Origin: Steromphala cineraria
Taxonomy: Eukaryota; Mollusca; Gastropoda; Trochida; Trochidae
DNA length: 64,000 nucleotides
Direction: 5' to 3'
NCBI GenBank assembly: GCA_916613615.1
Contig: OU744727.1
Span: forward strand, 410,593-474,592
Part shown: piece after piece, positions 35,700 to 49,200 of the stretch
Layout of the letters: the number at the start of each line of letters is the position of its first letter
Numbering within the stretch: position 1 is the first letter of the stretch
The notes under the pieces: model-generated
Told to the model about the DNA's origin: nothing
Seen by the model: only the letters and a program-made list of their open reading frames with translations
Database searches by the model: none
Translations under genes and position numbers: made by a program

Positions 35700-38600
35700 A
35701 CGAACAAGCTGCAAAAACATAATTTCTAAAAAAAAATCCACACCATGCAGAGAAAAAGACGATATTCAACTTCAACCATGTAGTCACCACATCGACGTTT
35801 CTGTTGGTTTATAGCTATATTGGATTAGACACCGAAAAGGATTTTGTAGATTCATGCTGCGTCAATCTAATTATTATTTCGGTTAAAGTATTCTTTATAG
35901 CAACATAAGTACCGAATGCTTTCAAACGATAAAGTAAAATTCAAGAACAATTCCTAAACGACCCAACCGTCGACTTTTACCAGAGAACAAGTTTTATTTA
36001 AACACAAAAAAAGATGGAGTATAATAATATAGATTCATTTTGCCTCAAATAAGTATTTTTAAGTTAAAGTATTGTTTATAGCAACATTTTTACCAAATGC
36101 TTTTTATCGATAAAGAAGAATTTAGTTCAAACATAAACAAGAATTAAATCCTAATCGACCAATCTGTAAATGTTTTCTATGAAAGCGAGACATTTTTATA
36201 TATTCTTTATTGAAACAAATTCAAATACATTAAATTAAAATATTAAATTATTTTTAGAAATTAACGAACCCGATGCGGCGCTGAGCATGAGGCATATAAG
36301 GAGCCATGTTGAAACAGGTGCCCGACACATCTTCTTGAAACAAAAACAACATTATGGTAACCAAAAATGCTTTTCAGATATAAGCAGTCTTCATTCAGTA
36401 GACATTCATTTTAATCTCACAATAGCAACGCAAGAAGCTAAACATTCACCTCAACAACTCCACATGAATAAAAAATAAACCAAGACCAAAATATGCTTTT
36501 ATTATCATTAGTTTCCCTGAGAATCCAACATTTGAATTCGCAATAGCAACGCAGTACAACTACTCATTTTACGTTTTCCTCCATCATTGCTGTAATTCCT
36601 TACTTGTATGAGCGTGAAACCTCGACCATCGTACCAACTTATGCTTCTTCGTTGAATATAAACCTCAGGTGTCATAATCGTGTCATGTTGGAGGTAATTA
36701 TTTTCTCGGGTAAACCTGCTTTCAATGTCACATCGCTTCTTACCGGGACATTCTAGAATATCACAGGGACATTCTAGAATATTTTTATTTTTACTTTACC
36801 TTTTTATATATTTTACATTTTATACAAGACTCATAACTTGTAAACATTACGAAACAAACAATCCTACGGCCCACGGGTTTCCCCTCACACCTTATGTTTA
36901 CACTTTCAATCAAACCCTAGGTACAGGTTAATACCCTTTACATAGTAACTGTTGTATCTCACACCTAATGGTATATTTTTACATATTTCATCATCAATTA
37001 AAAATAAGATACAGATCAAGAAATTGTGTATATCAAACAAGAAAAGAGCCGGTAAATAACATTTGTCAGAAGGTAGAACACGTCAGAAGGTGACAAACAC
37101 AAAAAGTTGCAGTATAGCATTGATTAAGTACGGTTTAATAATAAAATAAGAAGTCCATTTGTTATGCGCTAGTATCCAGTCACTCAGTGATTGCTCACAG
37201 CGCTACAATGATTCATCAGAGTCCAATCAAGCTGGATAGCAATTGATTAAACAATTGGAGGCGTCCTTGAAAATTGAAGGTATGAACATTCCCTACATTC
37301 TATCGTAATTTGAATGACATGTCTATATGAAGAAATCTTCATGAAAAGATGGCGCAGAGGATAATATATATATATAAGTTATTTCAGACAGTTATCCTAG
37401 ATTAATTAATCATCACTAAAAATGATATTTTACATTCTTCGTCAATAAGTTTTTAAAATTTCATAGAATTTCACATGATACATCTAATTACCCTTTACTA
37501 TTCATAAGTTGCTCAGATATATAATAAAACCCCCCAAAACATAACAAGAACTCACAATTGCTTGATGGTGACACGGTCGTTCAGAATCGTTGATACTTTT
37601 GAACTGCAAAGCGAGAGACGTATGTTCGTATATATCTGTGTTACATAATATCTGTCTGTTTGTCTGTCTGTCCATTCATACAATTGATATTGAGCTTGGC
37701 TGTATGGATGCTAGCTTGTTGGTTGGTCCATCAGATAGTGTATGGATGCAAGTTGTTTAATACGTCAGACAATTTCCATCCATTAAATCCAGTGGCCCGT
37801 AATTCACACACCAAACGGTGTATTTTGTTTACTCTCTATAGTCCGTCTATATTGTATATCTAGACTTACAGGTTTCTACGTCTGTCTGTTCTTCCGTGTG
37901 GCTCATTACCCGCTATACATGCATGACTTAATTACTTTAACATATTATATCTGAATTATTCATACACATTTTATAATTAATTCAACAATAGTGTAATATT
38001 CATTATAACATTCTTCATTTACATTCGGCAAGAATAAATCCATGGTTTGATGTGGGACATGGTGTAATGTATGATATTCAATCTGAAGAATTGTTTGAGA
38101 TTCTTAAAGACGTGGCTTGTAATAGACGTGATTGGATTACAATCAAATCAAACCTGTCATCCACAACTGTTACCTTTAGTGTATTAATAACAACCTGTTG
38201 TAAAGGTTCAACGATGTGAATATAAGAGTTAACATCGGTTTTTAATCAGATACTTTTATCTGTATTCAGTACTTGTTATCATTTAATCCACGTTCTTCGA
38301 TAACATATGCTATTGGATTAATTTACATGTACCTTTTATCTATGTAAATGATGAAGAACGGCGTTGATAAAGGTTAATGAAACATTATTAGAAATAAATT
38401 GTAGAATATCGTTTAACAGGTAATAGTTTGTACAAAATTGTTTAAATAAACTTTTGAGTTAGTTATATTTCAGCGCGCTTAAAAGAGCAATAGGGATAGG
38501 TCATGGTCGATTCGAAATTAAATCCGATTGTTAAAACTCTCTGTTGGAAAACAAATGAATGAGTAAAACAATATGTTATTATGCTTTTTCAGTGATATAT

Positions 38601-38860
38601 GTAACACAAATGTGTAAGCAATATATGCTCGATAAAAGAAGTTAGAATTTCTTAAATGTTCACTAGTAACAATTTTATTTATGGTCAATGGCTAAATGTA
38701 TCAATATTCATAATTTCTTATTAAACTTTTATTCCAAATCCCTTATATTTTTTCCTAGTAAATTTAAAACAAATGTGTTATGGGTAACATATTCCTTGTC
38801 GGATATATTTCACAACGTCTGAATAAAGTGCTTGATATCGTTCCGACCTGTCCAGATTCA
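35700..38860. other. Noncoding stretch, no supported gene
   Basis: AT-rich. Short ORFs (63-68 codons) at 36287, 36725 and 37660 carry no domain. 'gggacattctagaatat' is directly repeated near 36746-36782. Confidence 0.45.
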
Positions 38861-38863
38861 TCT

Positions 38864-39038
38864 TCCTACGCAAAGCCTAAAACGCCAGTTTCCGAACTGT
38901 CAGTTAATGCCTTGCTGAAGACCCTTTACTTCTCTGTAGTGCCCCTACAGACAAGAGAGCAAGCACAGAAAAATCAAGGGTATGCAGCAAGGCGTTAAAC
39001 TGAGAGTTCGGAAACTGGCGTGTAAGGCTTTGCGCAGG
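38864..39038. mobile_element. Foldback element, arms of about 55 bp
   Basis: 'cgcaaagcctaaaacgccag' plus 'tttccgaactgtcag' pairs with 'gagagttcggaaactggcg' plus 'tgtaaggctttgcg', with a spacer of about 63 bp. It lacks coding capacity; the 72-codon ORF here crosses an arm. Confidence 0.8.
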
Positions 39039-40260
39039 ACGATGGTCCAGATTTTGCCACTACCCATATGGCGTACACTACCATCAAAACAAATCTCACC
39101 CCTGTAGGTATAGACAATATGAGGTCAAGCCATTGCTTCGTTGCTTCGTTCTCTTGAACCTTCTCAAGCTGGCAAGTTTTAAATATGAAGACAGTTGAAG
39201 GAACCTCTTTGACAATCTCATTAAATGATATCTTAATGGCTTCACTACGGTACGCAGATCATAGCTGCGTAGCGTAGTGTAGCAAATAGATCATACTTTG
39301 ATAAGATTTCCTCTTTAAAATCGATCATCCTCGTGTCTCCATGATATTTTTTTTACATACGGACCCAAAACGCAAACAATCCAACAGGATATCCTTCTCG
39401 TCGTATCTTTGTATTCCTAATATGGCAGCAATGATCTATTATATTTATTTCATACAGCCGTAGAAATTGACAAACAAAAAACGTTAATTATTATAAGTTT
39501 AGAAATTTGCAATACATTCGAAAATGGTTTATTCGGGAATCTCGGGAGTGATAAAGGTAAATTACATAAGCTTGTGCTGACCTGAAGACATTTAAGAAAC
39601 GACGAACTTATCAGGCCTATTAATACAAAAAGTGATTAGTCAACTATCCTTGCATGGTATAACCCACACCAGTCCAATCACTGACTAGGATAAGTCTTGC
39701 TGCACTGTGACATGCTCCGTCCCTTATCAAAATAAACTTTTCCAGTATTGGGGAAGTAGACGAAATATTGCTGACTCATGACTGCAGCGCCCTCTAGCGA
39801 AAAACTGGTCAGGTTTTGCCTTGTAAGACTTAAATATCGTGAACATTCAGACATTTTACAAAAGAACCAACGATAAAACATTTTGAACCTCTGAGGTAAA
39901 TAATTCAAGCCTTGGACAAGACTATAATTTGGACTTTTACTGACGATTGGAGATATCTGTATGTACACCAAGGCAGGTGCAGTGCGTCGAAGAGAACAGT
40001 GTCAAAACTCGCGTTTTGAATGCTCCGCCGGTACTGACGATAGGTAGTGATCACCAGGTGGTTTACATTCAAGTTCAGGAGAAATACGCCAAAGAGCTGA
40101 CAAAGAAAATTTGACGAGATGCAAAATACTTTTGGCCTGCATGGCCCCGTTTCACAAAACACTTACAACCGAATGTAATGTTAAAAAGAATTGACTGGAA
40201 TCGTAACTTTTCAGCTGCTTTGTTGAACAGCAGCCTGGAAGAAGTTGGTGCTTTACTGGA

Positions 40261-43200
40261 TCACGTATGAACAAGTTCCCCCTTCGGTTTCCGGAATGTC
40301 CAGTAAACTCGATCCTGTGCATAATCCGATTTGTGTTCCACGTGATGAAGCAGGTTATTCAGGAGAAGAAGGTGCTCTTTCCATTGGCTAGATTTGTCCT
40401 CGGGGATATCATCGTTATCACACATGAAGTTCAAGTTATTGACGAGGATATTAAACTGAACCTCGATGTCATTTTCCAATGACGTCATCACGTCCACACC
40501 GACGTGAGTAAGTAAAAGCTCAATGACAGACTTGAGTTCCAACTGCATGTCGGGTTGAAACTTTGAAAGATCAAGACGTGAGATGTGAAGAACAGATTCG
40601 GTATTTTGTGAGATACAGATCTGTACCATCTTCACAAACCAGAACAATAGCTTTAAAAAGGACTCACACTCAAGTAATTCTGAGGCAGTCATCGGATGAC
40701 TGCAGGTCTGGATCCCCTGTTTCAGGCTCGCCAGCTGTTCAGCCGTTGGAGAAGGGTCGCCAGTTTGTTCCCAAGACGCGGAAACGTCTTCGTCAATACG
40801 TATTGGTGGGTGTGATTCTTCATTTTCAGTTTGGGATAGCACTGCTTCATTTGGACGTTTCATGTCTGTTCTATCTGTCTTCAGTTCACCTTCAATTTGA
40901 AAAAGGACGCCAGTTTGTTCCCAATACTCTTTATATTTACCTTGTGCAGAATGCCCGATTTCAATCTTGGTTAGCATCTCAATATTTGGTTCTTGTTGGC
41001 CGGTTTTCTGTTCTTCGCATTGACTAATTTCTTGATGCTTCAGGTGCATGGTAGTTTCGTTATCTAAACTGATCTCGTCGGGATTGCAATTTTGAACTTT
41101 CTGCTGATCTTCAACTGCCTGGTTGGAAATTGGAAGATTGTCCGGTGATGCATCTCTCGCAGTCGGTTCTAAAAATGTATAAAATGAATATATTATTCAA
41201 TAATTTATTTCACTCTGATAAGCAATCTCTAGCAAACAATAAATATTTTTTCATAACAAACCTGTTCCGTTTCACATAAGTTTATTGCCGTTATTGCTCA
41301 TTGAAGTAAATACTTTTACAACTCTCCCGTGAGAGCAGAGCGCATGGTCATGGTATATACAGGTTCGAAATAGTACACCAATGAGTGAGTATTTTATAAA
41401 AACAACTGTAAGGCCCAGAAAAAAATGTTTCTGGCCTTTACATTAAGGCAAAAATGATGCGATGACGCGGATTTTTTTAATTTCATTTATTTTTCATTAT
41501 TTAACAAAAAGAAAAAGAAAGAAATAGAACCTTTCAATCACTGCTTCTTGAAGGAAATCACGAACAGAAGCGAGTAACATTTAATGAGCCCGCGTTTCAA
41601 TATTTTTTCTAGGCCACGGGACTAAATTTGGTTACATGTTGAAACAAGATGTGTTTGTGAAACACGAATGCCCCCGGATGCATCCTGCTCGCTGTGTCAA
41701 GGTCAAGGTCACAAGGTCAAATGTCATGGTGTCATCTGAAAGGTCTCATCACACGGGATCAATATGTCAAGTATCAAAGACCTAGCTCTGACCAATCAAA
41801 AGTTATGACCAAGGTTAAAGTTTTTGTGGACAAACGGGCAGACGGACGGACGGACAGACGGACAGGTGAAAAACAATATACCCCCGGAATCTCCGATTCG
41901 GGGGCATAAAAAAGGCTTGATGCTAGGGTTTGAAACTGACGCGGGCGAAAATCAGAAACAAATTACTTTTTTCCTAGGCCTAACAGTATTGCAACATGTA
42001 TAAATATATAAAATATATACCTTTTGTGTTAACCCAGTGTATACCATGGACTGGAAACTGGTCCTGGGAGGACGGACCAACAGTCTCCTGAACAGGTGCG
42101 TGAACAGGTGCGTGAACAGGAGTCGACTGATCTCCCCCTAAAACTTGAGTTGGTATACCTGAAGGGAAATATATACACTTTTGTTAAAGCTTCTTTTATA
42201 ATCATGTCATATGATGAAGCCAAAATTGGTTATCATCACTTGCCTGGAAACAACATATAATTAGTATCTATATCAAAACTTCGGATTCCAAAATAAAAAG
42301 AAATCGTCCTTCCATATACTCTAACACCTGGGAATTATATGACACTTGTTGGATATATTCCATAACAACTTGACAGGACGTCATGTGAGTTTGATATATA
42401 GATTTCAACCAAGGGAATTATGAGATTTCTAACCTATAGTTACGTCATACATTCAGCTGAAACACACCCAGATTATGCATGTTCGGTTCCTTTGGGTCTA
42501 AATTTTCCATTTCTCGCCAGGTTAATATTTATCACTTACCCGTCAATGTGTCAGCGATAAAGCCAAGTTCGCATTTCCTCAGAATTTCGTAGAAAATGTT
42601 CAGAGTTCCTTCTGGACAATGTTTCAAACACTGCAGAAGTTTGGTGATTTTATCGCCCAAATACTGCAGCTTCAAGATGGCGGATTTGGTTTCCAGTGAG
42701 AAAATCCTTTGGCTGAATAGTTCGTCGCAGATTCTTGTTACGCATGGCCCTGTCAAATTTTCAAGGAGGAACCTCCGACTACTGTCGAAAACGTCCATTT
42801 CACGAACACTAAGAGGTCGATCTGAAACAGAATTATATCACCGATATAACATTGTAATTAAAACAAAGGCGTTTGTTGAAAAGGTTTTCCAAAATTACAT
42901 CATTCCTTTTTCAAGAAACAGTTTTTTTCAAAAGAGTACATGGATCCCCGTCACATTGTCGAAATCAACTTAAGCAAGGAGAGAAATGCATATGATCTAT
43001 TTGTGACCTTGAACATAACTCGTAAATAAAGGTTTACCCAAGTCGAGCAGTTCGTAAACATCCTGTCTCAGGGTACAAACGTTACGCTAACTCCACTAAT
43101 CTATACCCTTGGCTCAGAAGCTAGATTGGCTCGCGCGGCCCGACTTGGGATATAACCAATCAAATCATTTTCTCGTTGAAATATTATCGAGATGTAGCGA

Positions 43201-46200
43201 ATGTAGCTCCTGATCCCAGTTAGACTAAGGGTACAGATTAGTGGAGTTAGCGTAACGTTCGTTCCCTAAACAGGAGGACTCGTAAATAACGACAATCGAT
43301 GCCGAATACCCAAAGCGGATTAAAAAAGATAAATGGGTGAAATTACTTTTCTCTAATTAGCCAATAAATACAGCCCAAGGTTGTCATTTATCTAATCTGT
43401 ATTGATGCACTACGCTATAAATATAGAAAATTATGACCTCATTACAATGAGATTAAATAACGTCCCATGTATAGCCCCAATTAAGAGTGAACGTTTAAAC
43501 ATTTAAATACTAATGTCACCCTTTAGAGGGTCCCTGCCGATGGTCTTCAACGCTTTCAGCAAAGTAGAAACGTCCCACTCTTCCTTCTGCCTCGTCCAAT
43601 CAGCGATCAGCATTTCGAACTTTCTCTCTGGACTCGCCTGGGATTCCTTGATTTTCCGGAGAGTGTCGTCCTTAAGCTTGAGCTCCATTCCCAGCGTAAT
43701 CCAATCTTCGCCTGAAAAAGGATGTTCTTGTCAAATTGTTGGTGGTCAAAGTTGCAATACTTTATCAAAAGTGTTATTCGATGAGTAAAACTCGACTGTT
43801 ACAGGAAAGTACCCTGGGGATGTTATAGGGAGAGGAAAGTGTTAACATTTTACGCTCAATTTTTAGAAGTTTTCATCTAGGTTGGGATCGCTGATTTGAC
43901 CCAAACTTTAAATTTAATCTTCACTTGTCAAAGAGCATTTTTAGGGTTCATGCTTCTGGAGAAGCCACCAAAGCTACAGTTTTTAATCCTCACTAGTCAA
44001 TAGGTCTGTACACATAATTTCAGCTTTCTAGGCCTTATGCTTCCGGGGAAGAAGATAAGAATAGGTTATTAGGACGTGGCCCCTGTGTTCCTTATTGGGG
44101 GCAACAGGGCCATCAAAGCTATAATTATTTATCGAATTTTCTGACATCTTCCTACTTTTGAAAACCGACCCTTGCAGTCAGCATCACCTTCTTTTTTTAA
44201 AATGGCCGGCGACTTCTCCTCACAAGCTGATTGTCAGAGGAATTGAGATGAACGCTAAAAACTATAGGATTCAAGTCAACATGGGAAACAAAACAAACAA
44301 AAATGCCTTATCGAAGAGGTTGAAAACATATTTGAATTATTGTGCTTACTCATCCAATGCGTTTCAACGTTGATGTAGGCTACTTATTGGTCTATCAAGG
44401 CCATATAGTAAAACTTACAAAGGGACAAACCTATTAGTTACAAACGAACATAAACGTTTTGTATTCTAATGCATAGAGTCTTATCAAATAACAGGAACCA
44501 ACCCTTAAGTTTCAAACTAACATTACCAAATGGTCATTTAGTCAATAGTCAATAGTCACTCCTACAGCAGAAACGATTTCAAACGAATGTTATTTTATGC
44601 AAATTGCCATCTTATGATCAAACCTATCAGTTTCAAACACAGATCAATTTTTGGTCCTATAAGACCAAACAGCCAACTATTGGTATTTAAATGCAATGAG
44701 CCAATCGGATAACAGGTACAGACCTATGAGTTTGCCCATCCTCTCGGATACTAAGATGGTATTTAGATAAATAATAATAATAATGTGAATATTTATCATG
44801 CGCTATACCTCCAGGTACTAATACCTGCTCATGGCGCTACAAAGGGTAAAATAATATATACATATATATACAATGAAGTGGAAAGTGGAGATAGTGAATT
44901 TAAGAATATGCAATTCGGAAAAGATAGGTTTTGAGTGCGGATTTGAAGGCGTTGAGAGAGTCAGCATTTTTAATGTCAGTGGGCAAGTTGTTCCAGTGAG
45001 ATGCAGCTGCGTATTGAAATGATCTTTTTCCATATGATGAAGTTCGAACTTTTGGAATTTCAAGTAGCTGTTGATTCTGGGATTTTAGGGTGCGGGATGG
45101 AATATATTGCGTCAGAAGATCAGAGAGGTATGCTGGCGTCTGTCCATGTATAGCTTTGAATGTTATGCAGAGGAGTTTGAAGTCGATTCGTGATTTGACA
45201 GGCAACCAATGTAGAGACATAAGTGCAGGGGTGATATGATCTCTCTTTGACTTGAGGCAAACGATGCGAGCTGCAGAGTTCTGTAATTTTTGAAGTTTCT
45301 GAACTTGAGAAGAACTGATACCAAAAAGAACACTGTTGCAGTAATCGAGACGGGAGAATATAAGGGAACGGACAAGAGAATGAGCACAGTCTGTTGTGAT
45401 GAGATTTCTGATGGAGTTGATGGTTCTGAGATAAAAGCTGCATGTCTTGTAGAGATGGTTGATTTGAGATTCAAGAGACAGACTGGTATCAAGATACACT
45501 CCAAGATCCTTAGCCACATTAGCCGATGAGATCTTAACACTGCTGATAGCTGTTTTTTCTGCAACTGCCTAGGATTTCCAAGGATGAGCAATTCAGTTTT
45601 TCCATCATTTAGTTGGAGTTTTCGGGCATTCATCCAGTCCTTCACCTCCGTAAGACAGGCATCAATGGTTTTGAGGTCAGTGAGTGGCGAGTGGGGATTG
45701 AGAATTCTGGTAACCTGATTGTCATCAGCGTAAGCATAGTGTCCACAATCATGAGACTCAATAACCACGGGGAGGGAATTAACGTATAGCAAAAAGAGTA
45801 TCGGCCCGAGAACCGAGCCTTTGGGCACTCCGCATGTCAATACGACTTTGTCAGATTTTTGGTTCTGTACTTTAACAGCCTGGGTTCGCTGAGTCAAATA
45901 CGATGAAAACCAGTTGAGCGCTGTTCCTCTGACACCAACTTGATGTTCCAGTGTGTGTAGCAGGCTCTTGTGGTCAACAGTGTCGAATGCGGCACTGAGG
46001 TCAAGCAGAACAAGTGCTGCCATACTGCCGCTGTCCAGGGTCATTCTTAGATCGAATCATTGGAAGAAATGTGATCCATTAATCTCTTTGAAACGGCCCG
46101 CTCTATGATTTTAGACAAAAAACTGAGATTTGAAACCGGCCTATAGTTCTTTAAAAGTGAGCTGTCCAAAGATTTGTTTTTGATGAGAGGTTTGATGATG

Positions 46201-49200
46201 GCGCTCTTCAAAGATTCTGGAAATGTTCCTGATGCTAAGCTCTTGTTGATTATGTCTGTAATCACCGGAAGTAACGTGGTCATGTGTTCCATTACCAAAG
46301 GCGTCGGGATAGGATCCATTTGACATGTAGTTTGAGCTGACGACTTGATAATAGCCAAAACCTCATTTTGAGAAAATGGTTCAAACTCACAGAGAGGGTA
46401 AGAGTTAAACACCAACGTATCAGAAACAGGATCCTGTGATACAGTGGTATCGAGATACTCTCTTATTTTCAAGATTTTATCATTGAAAAACTCATTAAAA
46501 GTTTCTGCAAGTTGACTGTGATCATCAGATTGAGGAAGAATCTCTTCTTGCTTCTTACCCAGGAGAGAGTCTACAAAGTTTGATAGTTGTCGTGGCTTGC
46601 CTTGCAGATCCATGACTTTCTGCTTAAGAAATTGCCTTTTGCAGCCTTGGACAGTTTTCAAGACTTTGTTTCGACAGGTCTTGTATATCTGCCGATCTAC
46701 TTCTAATCCTGACTTCCTCCATCTCCTTTCAGCACAGCGTCGTTCTCGCTTGGCATCATGAATGGCTGCACAGTACCAGGCACATCCTGGCTTGTGAATA
46801 AAAGTTCTCACTTTTAGGGGAGCATGTTTCTCCAGCACAGAACTGAGGACATCATTGTAATGAGCTGTCAGTTCTGACACATCAGCGGTGCTATCCGCTT
46901 CAGATAAGAGATGTGATATATCCCTAGAGAACTTTGTGTGGTCAATGGCTTTCACGTTCCTTGAGGAGCTTTCAGTTCTGTGGAGTTCAGGCCTTTTCAT
47001 GTTGAGAGTCACGAACACAGCAAAGTGATCGGAGAGAACTAAATGCTCATTAGAACTCACAATCCAATCAAGAATGTGACCCAACCTGTGTGTTGGACTG
47101 GATACATGCTGATGTAGATCGGTGGAGGAAAGTAGGGTTTTGATTTTACGGACTTCAGGTTTACTGTCATTATCAAAGTGGATATTGAAATACCCAACAT
47201 AAACAGTGTTGTGTTTGTGCTTTGAGAAGAGTTTAGATAGATCTTCATGGAATTCCGAGAATGTAAGTTTGTTCTTGGAGGAGGGAGGTGGACGATACAG
47301 ACACACAATTCTAGCTGTTGTGTTTAAAGATGATCACGTCAAATCTATGTGCTCAAATGATGTGAAAACAGTGTCCGATTTTGCAAGGTTGACAACCATA
47401 CCACGTTTATGAATCACTGCTACACCACCACCTCTGCCGTCTCGAGCAACATGTTTACATGTAAATCCGTCAGGAGTGATACTTGCTACAAGTGCCTCGT
47501 CACCAGTAGCATGAAACCATGTTTCTGTTATGAAAAGCATATCAAGGTTTTCATCTAACAGCAAATCAGAAATTTCATGTGTTTTGCTTCTGGCTGATTG
47601 CGCATTAATAACAGCTAAACGAACAGCGTTTGAAATTGGTTTGGGATTTACTGTTACTGTTACAGTATTGGGTCTTTTAAAACCCTGGCCATTTTGTGAA
47701 TAGGGGCGTATTCTTGGTGAACACTGAACAGTAATATGACGCTGTTTTCTTCTCCCTGCCCTACAACCACGCCTTGTCTTCCTCTTAACGCTTCTGTGTG
47801 TCTTCTCATCCAAACATAAGCCAAGTTGAGATGTTACATCACCAAGCGTTTCAGAATAATCAGGCTTCTCAGAACAATAGGTGTGTTGTCCAAGATCCAA
47901 AAGCTGTTGCCTCGTATACATAATCCTGTCAAGAATGTCCATGGTCGGGCTTGGGCTTCTCTGGTCAGAACAATAGCCACTCACAGATGCAATGAGCCAA
48001 TCTGATAACAGGTACAAACCTATGAGTTTGCCCATCCTCTCGGATACTAAGATGGTATTTAGATGCAATGAGCCAATCGGATAACCGGCACAGACCTATG
48101 AGTTTGCCCATCCTCTCGGATACTAAGATGGTATTTAGATGCAATGAGCCAATCGGATAACCGGCACAGACCTATGGGTTTGCCCGTCCTCTCGGATACT
48201 AAGATGGTATTTAGATGCAATGAGCCAATCGGATAACAGGTACAGACCTATGAGTTTGCCCATCCTCTCGGATACTAAGATGGTATTTAGATGCAATGAG
48301 CCAATCTGATAACAGGAACAGACCTACGAGTTTGCCCGTCCTCTCGGATACTAAGATGGTATTTAGATGCAATGAGCCAATCAGATAACAGGTACAGACC
48401 TATGAGTTTGCCCATCCTCTCGGATACTAGGATGGTATTTAGATGCAATGAGCCATTTGGATAACAGGTACAGACCTATGAGTTTGCCCATCCTCTCGGT
48501 GATGTCTCGGATCGGTTCTGGGACGTCATCATTGCCGTACCCCTTGCCTCGAGCTAGGAACTTCACCATCCTCTCTATATCTTGTGTCTTCCTCTGCTGT
48601 TCCTGGTGAAGCAGTTTCAGTCTGATTAAAATCGACTGTGATTCGAAAAAAGTGTAAAAATATTATCTCTAGCGGGGTTCGAACCTCACCCAGCCCGGCT
48701 TTCCTCTCATTCACAGTCTGAAGGCACCCCCATTACCCGCATGTTCGGACGCAATCTCATCTAGCCAATCGCAAGCAGCGTATACTAGGGGCAGGTAACT
48801 CCAGTGTACCATTCGTTATACATAATCGCCGCTAAACGCTATTTAAAAACGAGGATGTGATTGTATAGCTTACGACTGGGTGAACTAGTTATAGCAACAC
48901 GCGATAGAGGTGGGTGCATTCAGACCGAGACGGAGAGGATATCCCGAATGGTTCGAGCCCCGATAGAGAAAATATTTTTTATATTTTATTCCTCGGAGCA
49001 CGGTCGATTTTTATCAGACTGGAGCAGTTTCATTTTCTTAGAACTGACTTATTTGTTTTATAGTCAACAGGCAACACAACCAAGGACCACAAAAGCATCA
49101 TCAAAACCAAATGCCACAGTGTCTTTTATCTAGCATGCTTACAGAGAACGTTAAGATAAATCGCATAATCACATTGAAATAGGTTTGATTGATATAATTT

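Noticed and set aside
39678..40162. Minus-strand ORFs of 97 and 85 codons below the 40-50 kb gene
   Set aside because: No domain, overlapping each other, and placed where a 3' UTR is expected.
40563..41027. 154-codon plus-strand ORF
   Set aside because: Antisense to the last exon of the minus-strand Death/CARD gene, whose frame fits splice phases; the plus frame has no domain.
43503..43519. Stop codon after the Death-domain exon (ISI then TAA) as the gene's end
   Set aside because: A donor at 43519 in phase 1 joins exactly to the CARD exon at 42821, and the paralogue has the same arrangement.
47334..48068. 244-codon ORF as an intact LINE ORF with its own start
   Set aside because: Its first residues come from the 76-bp array, not the LINE, and it ends at a premature TGA within the endonuclease.
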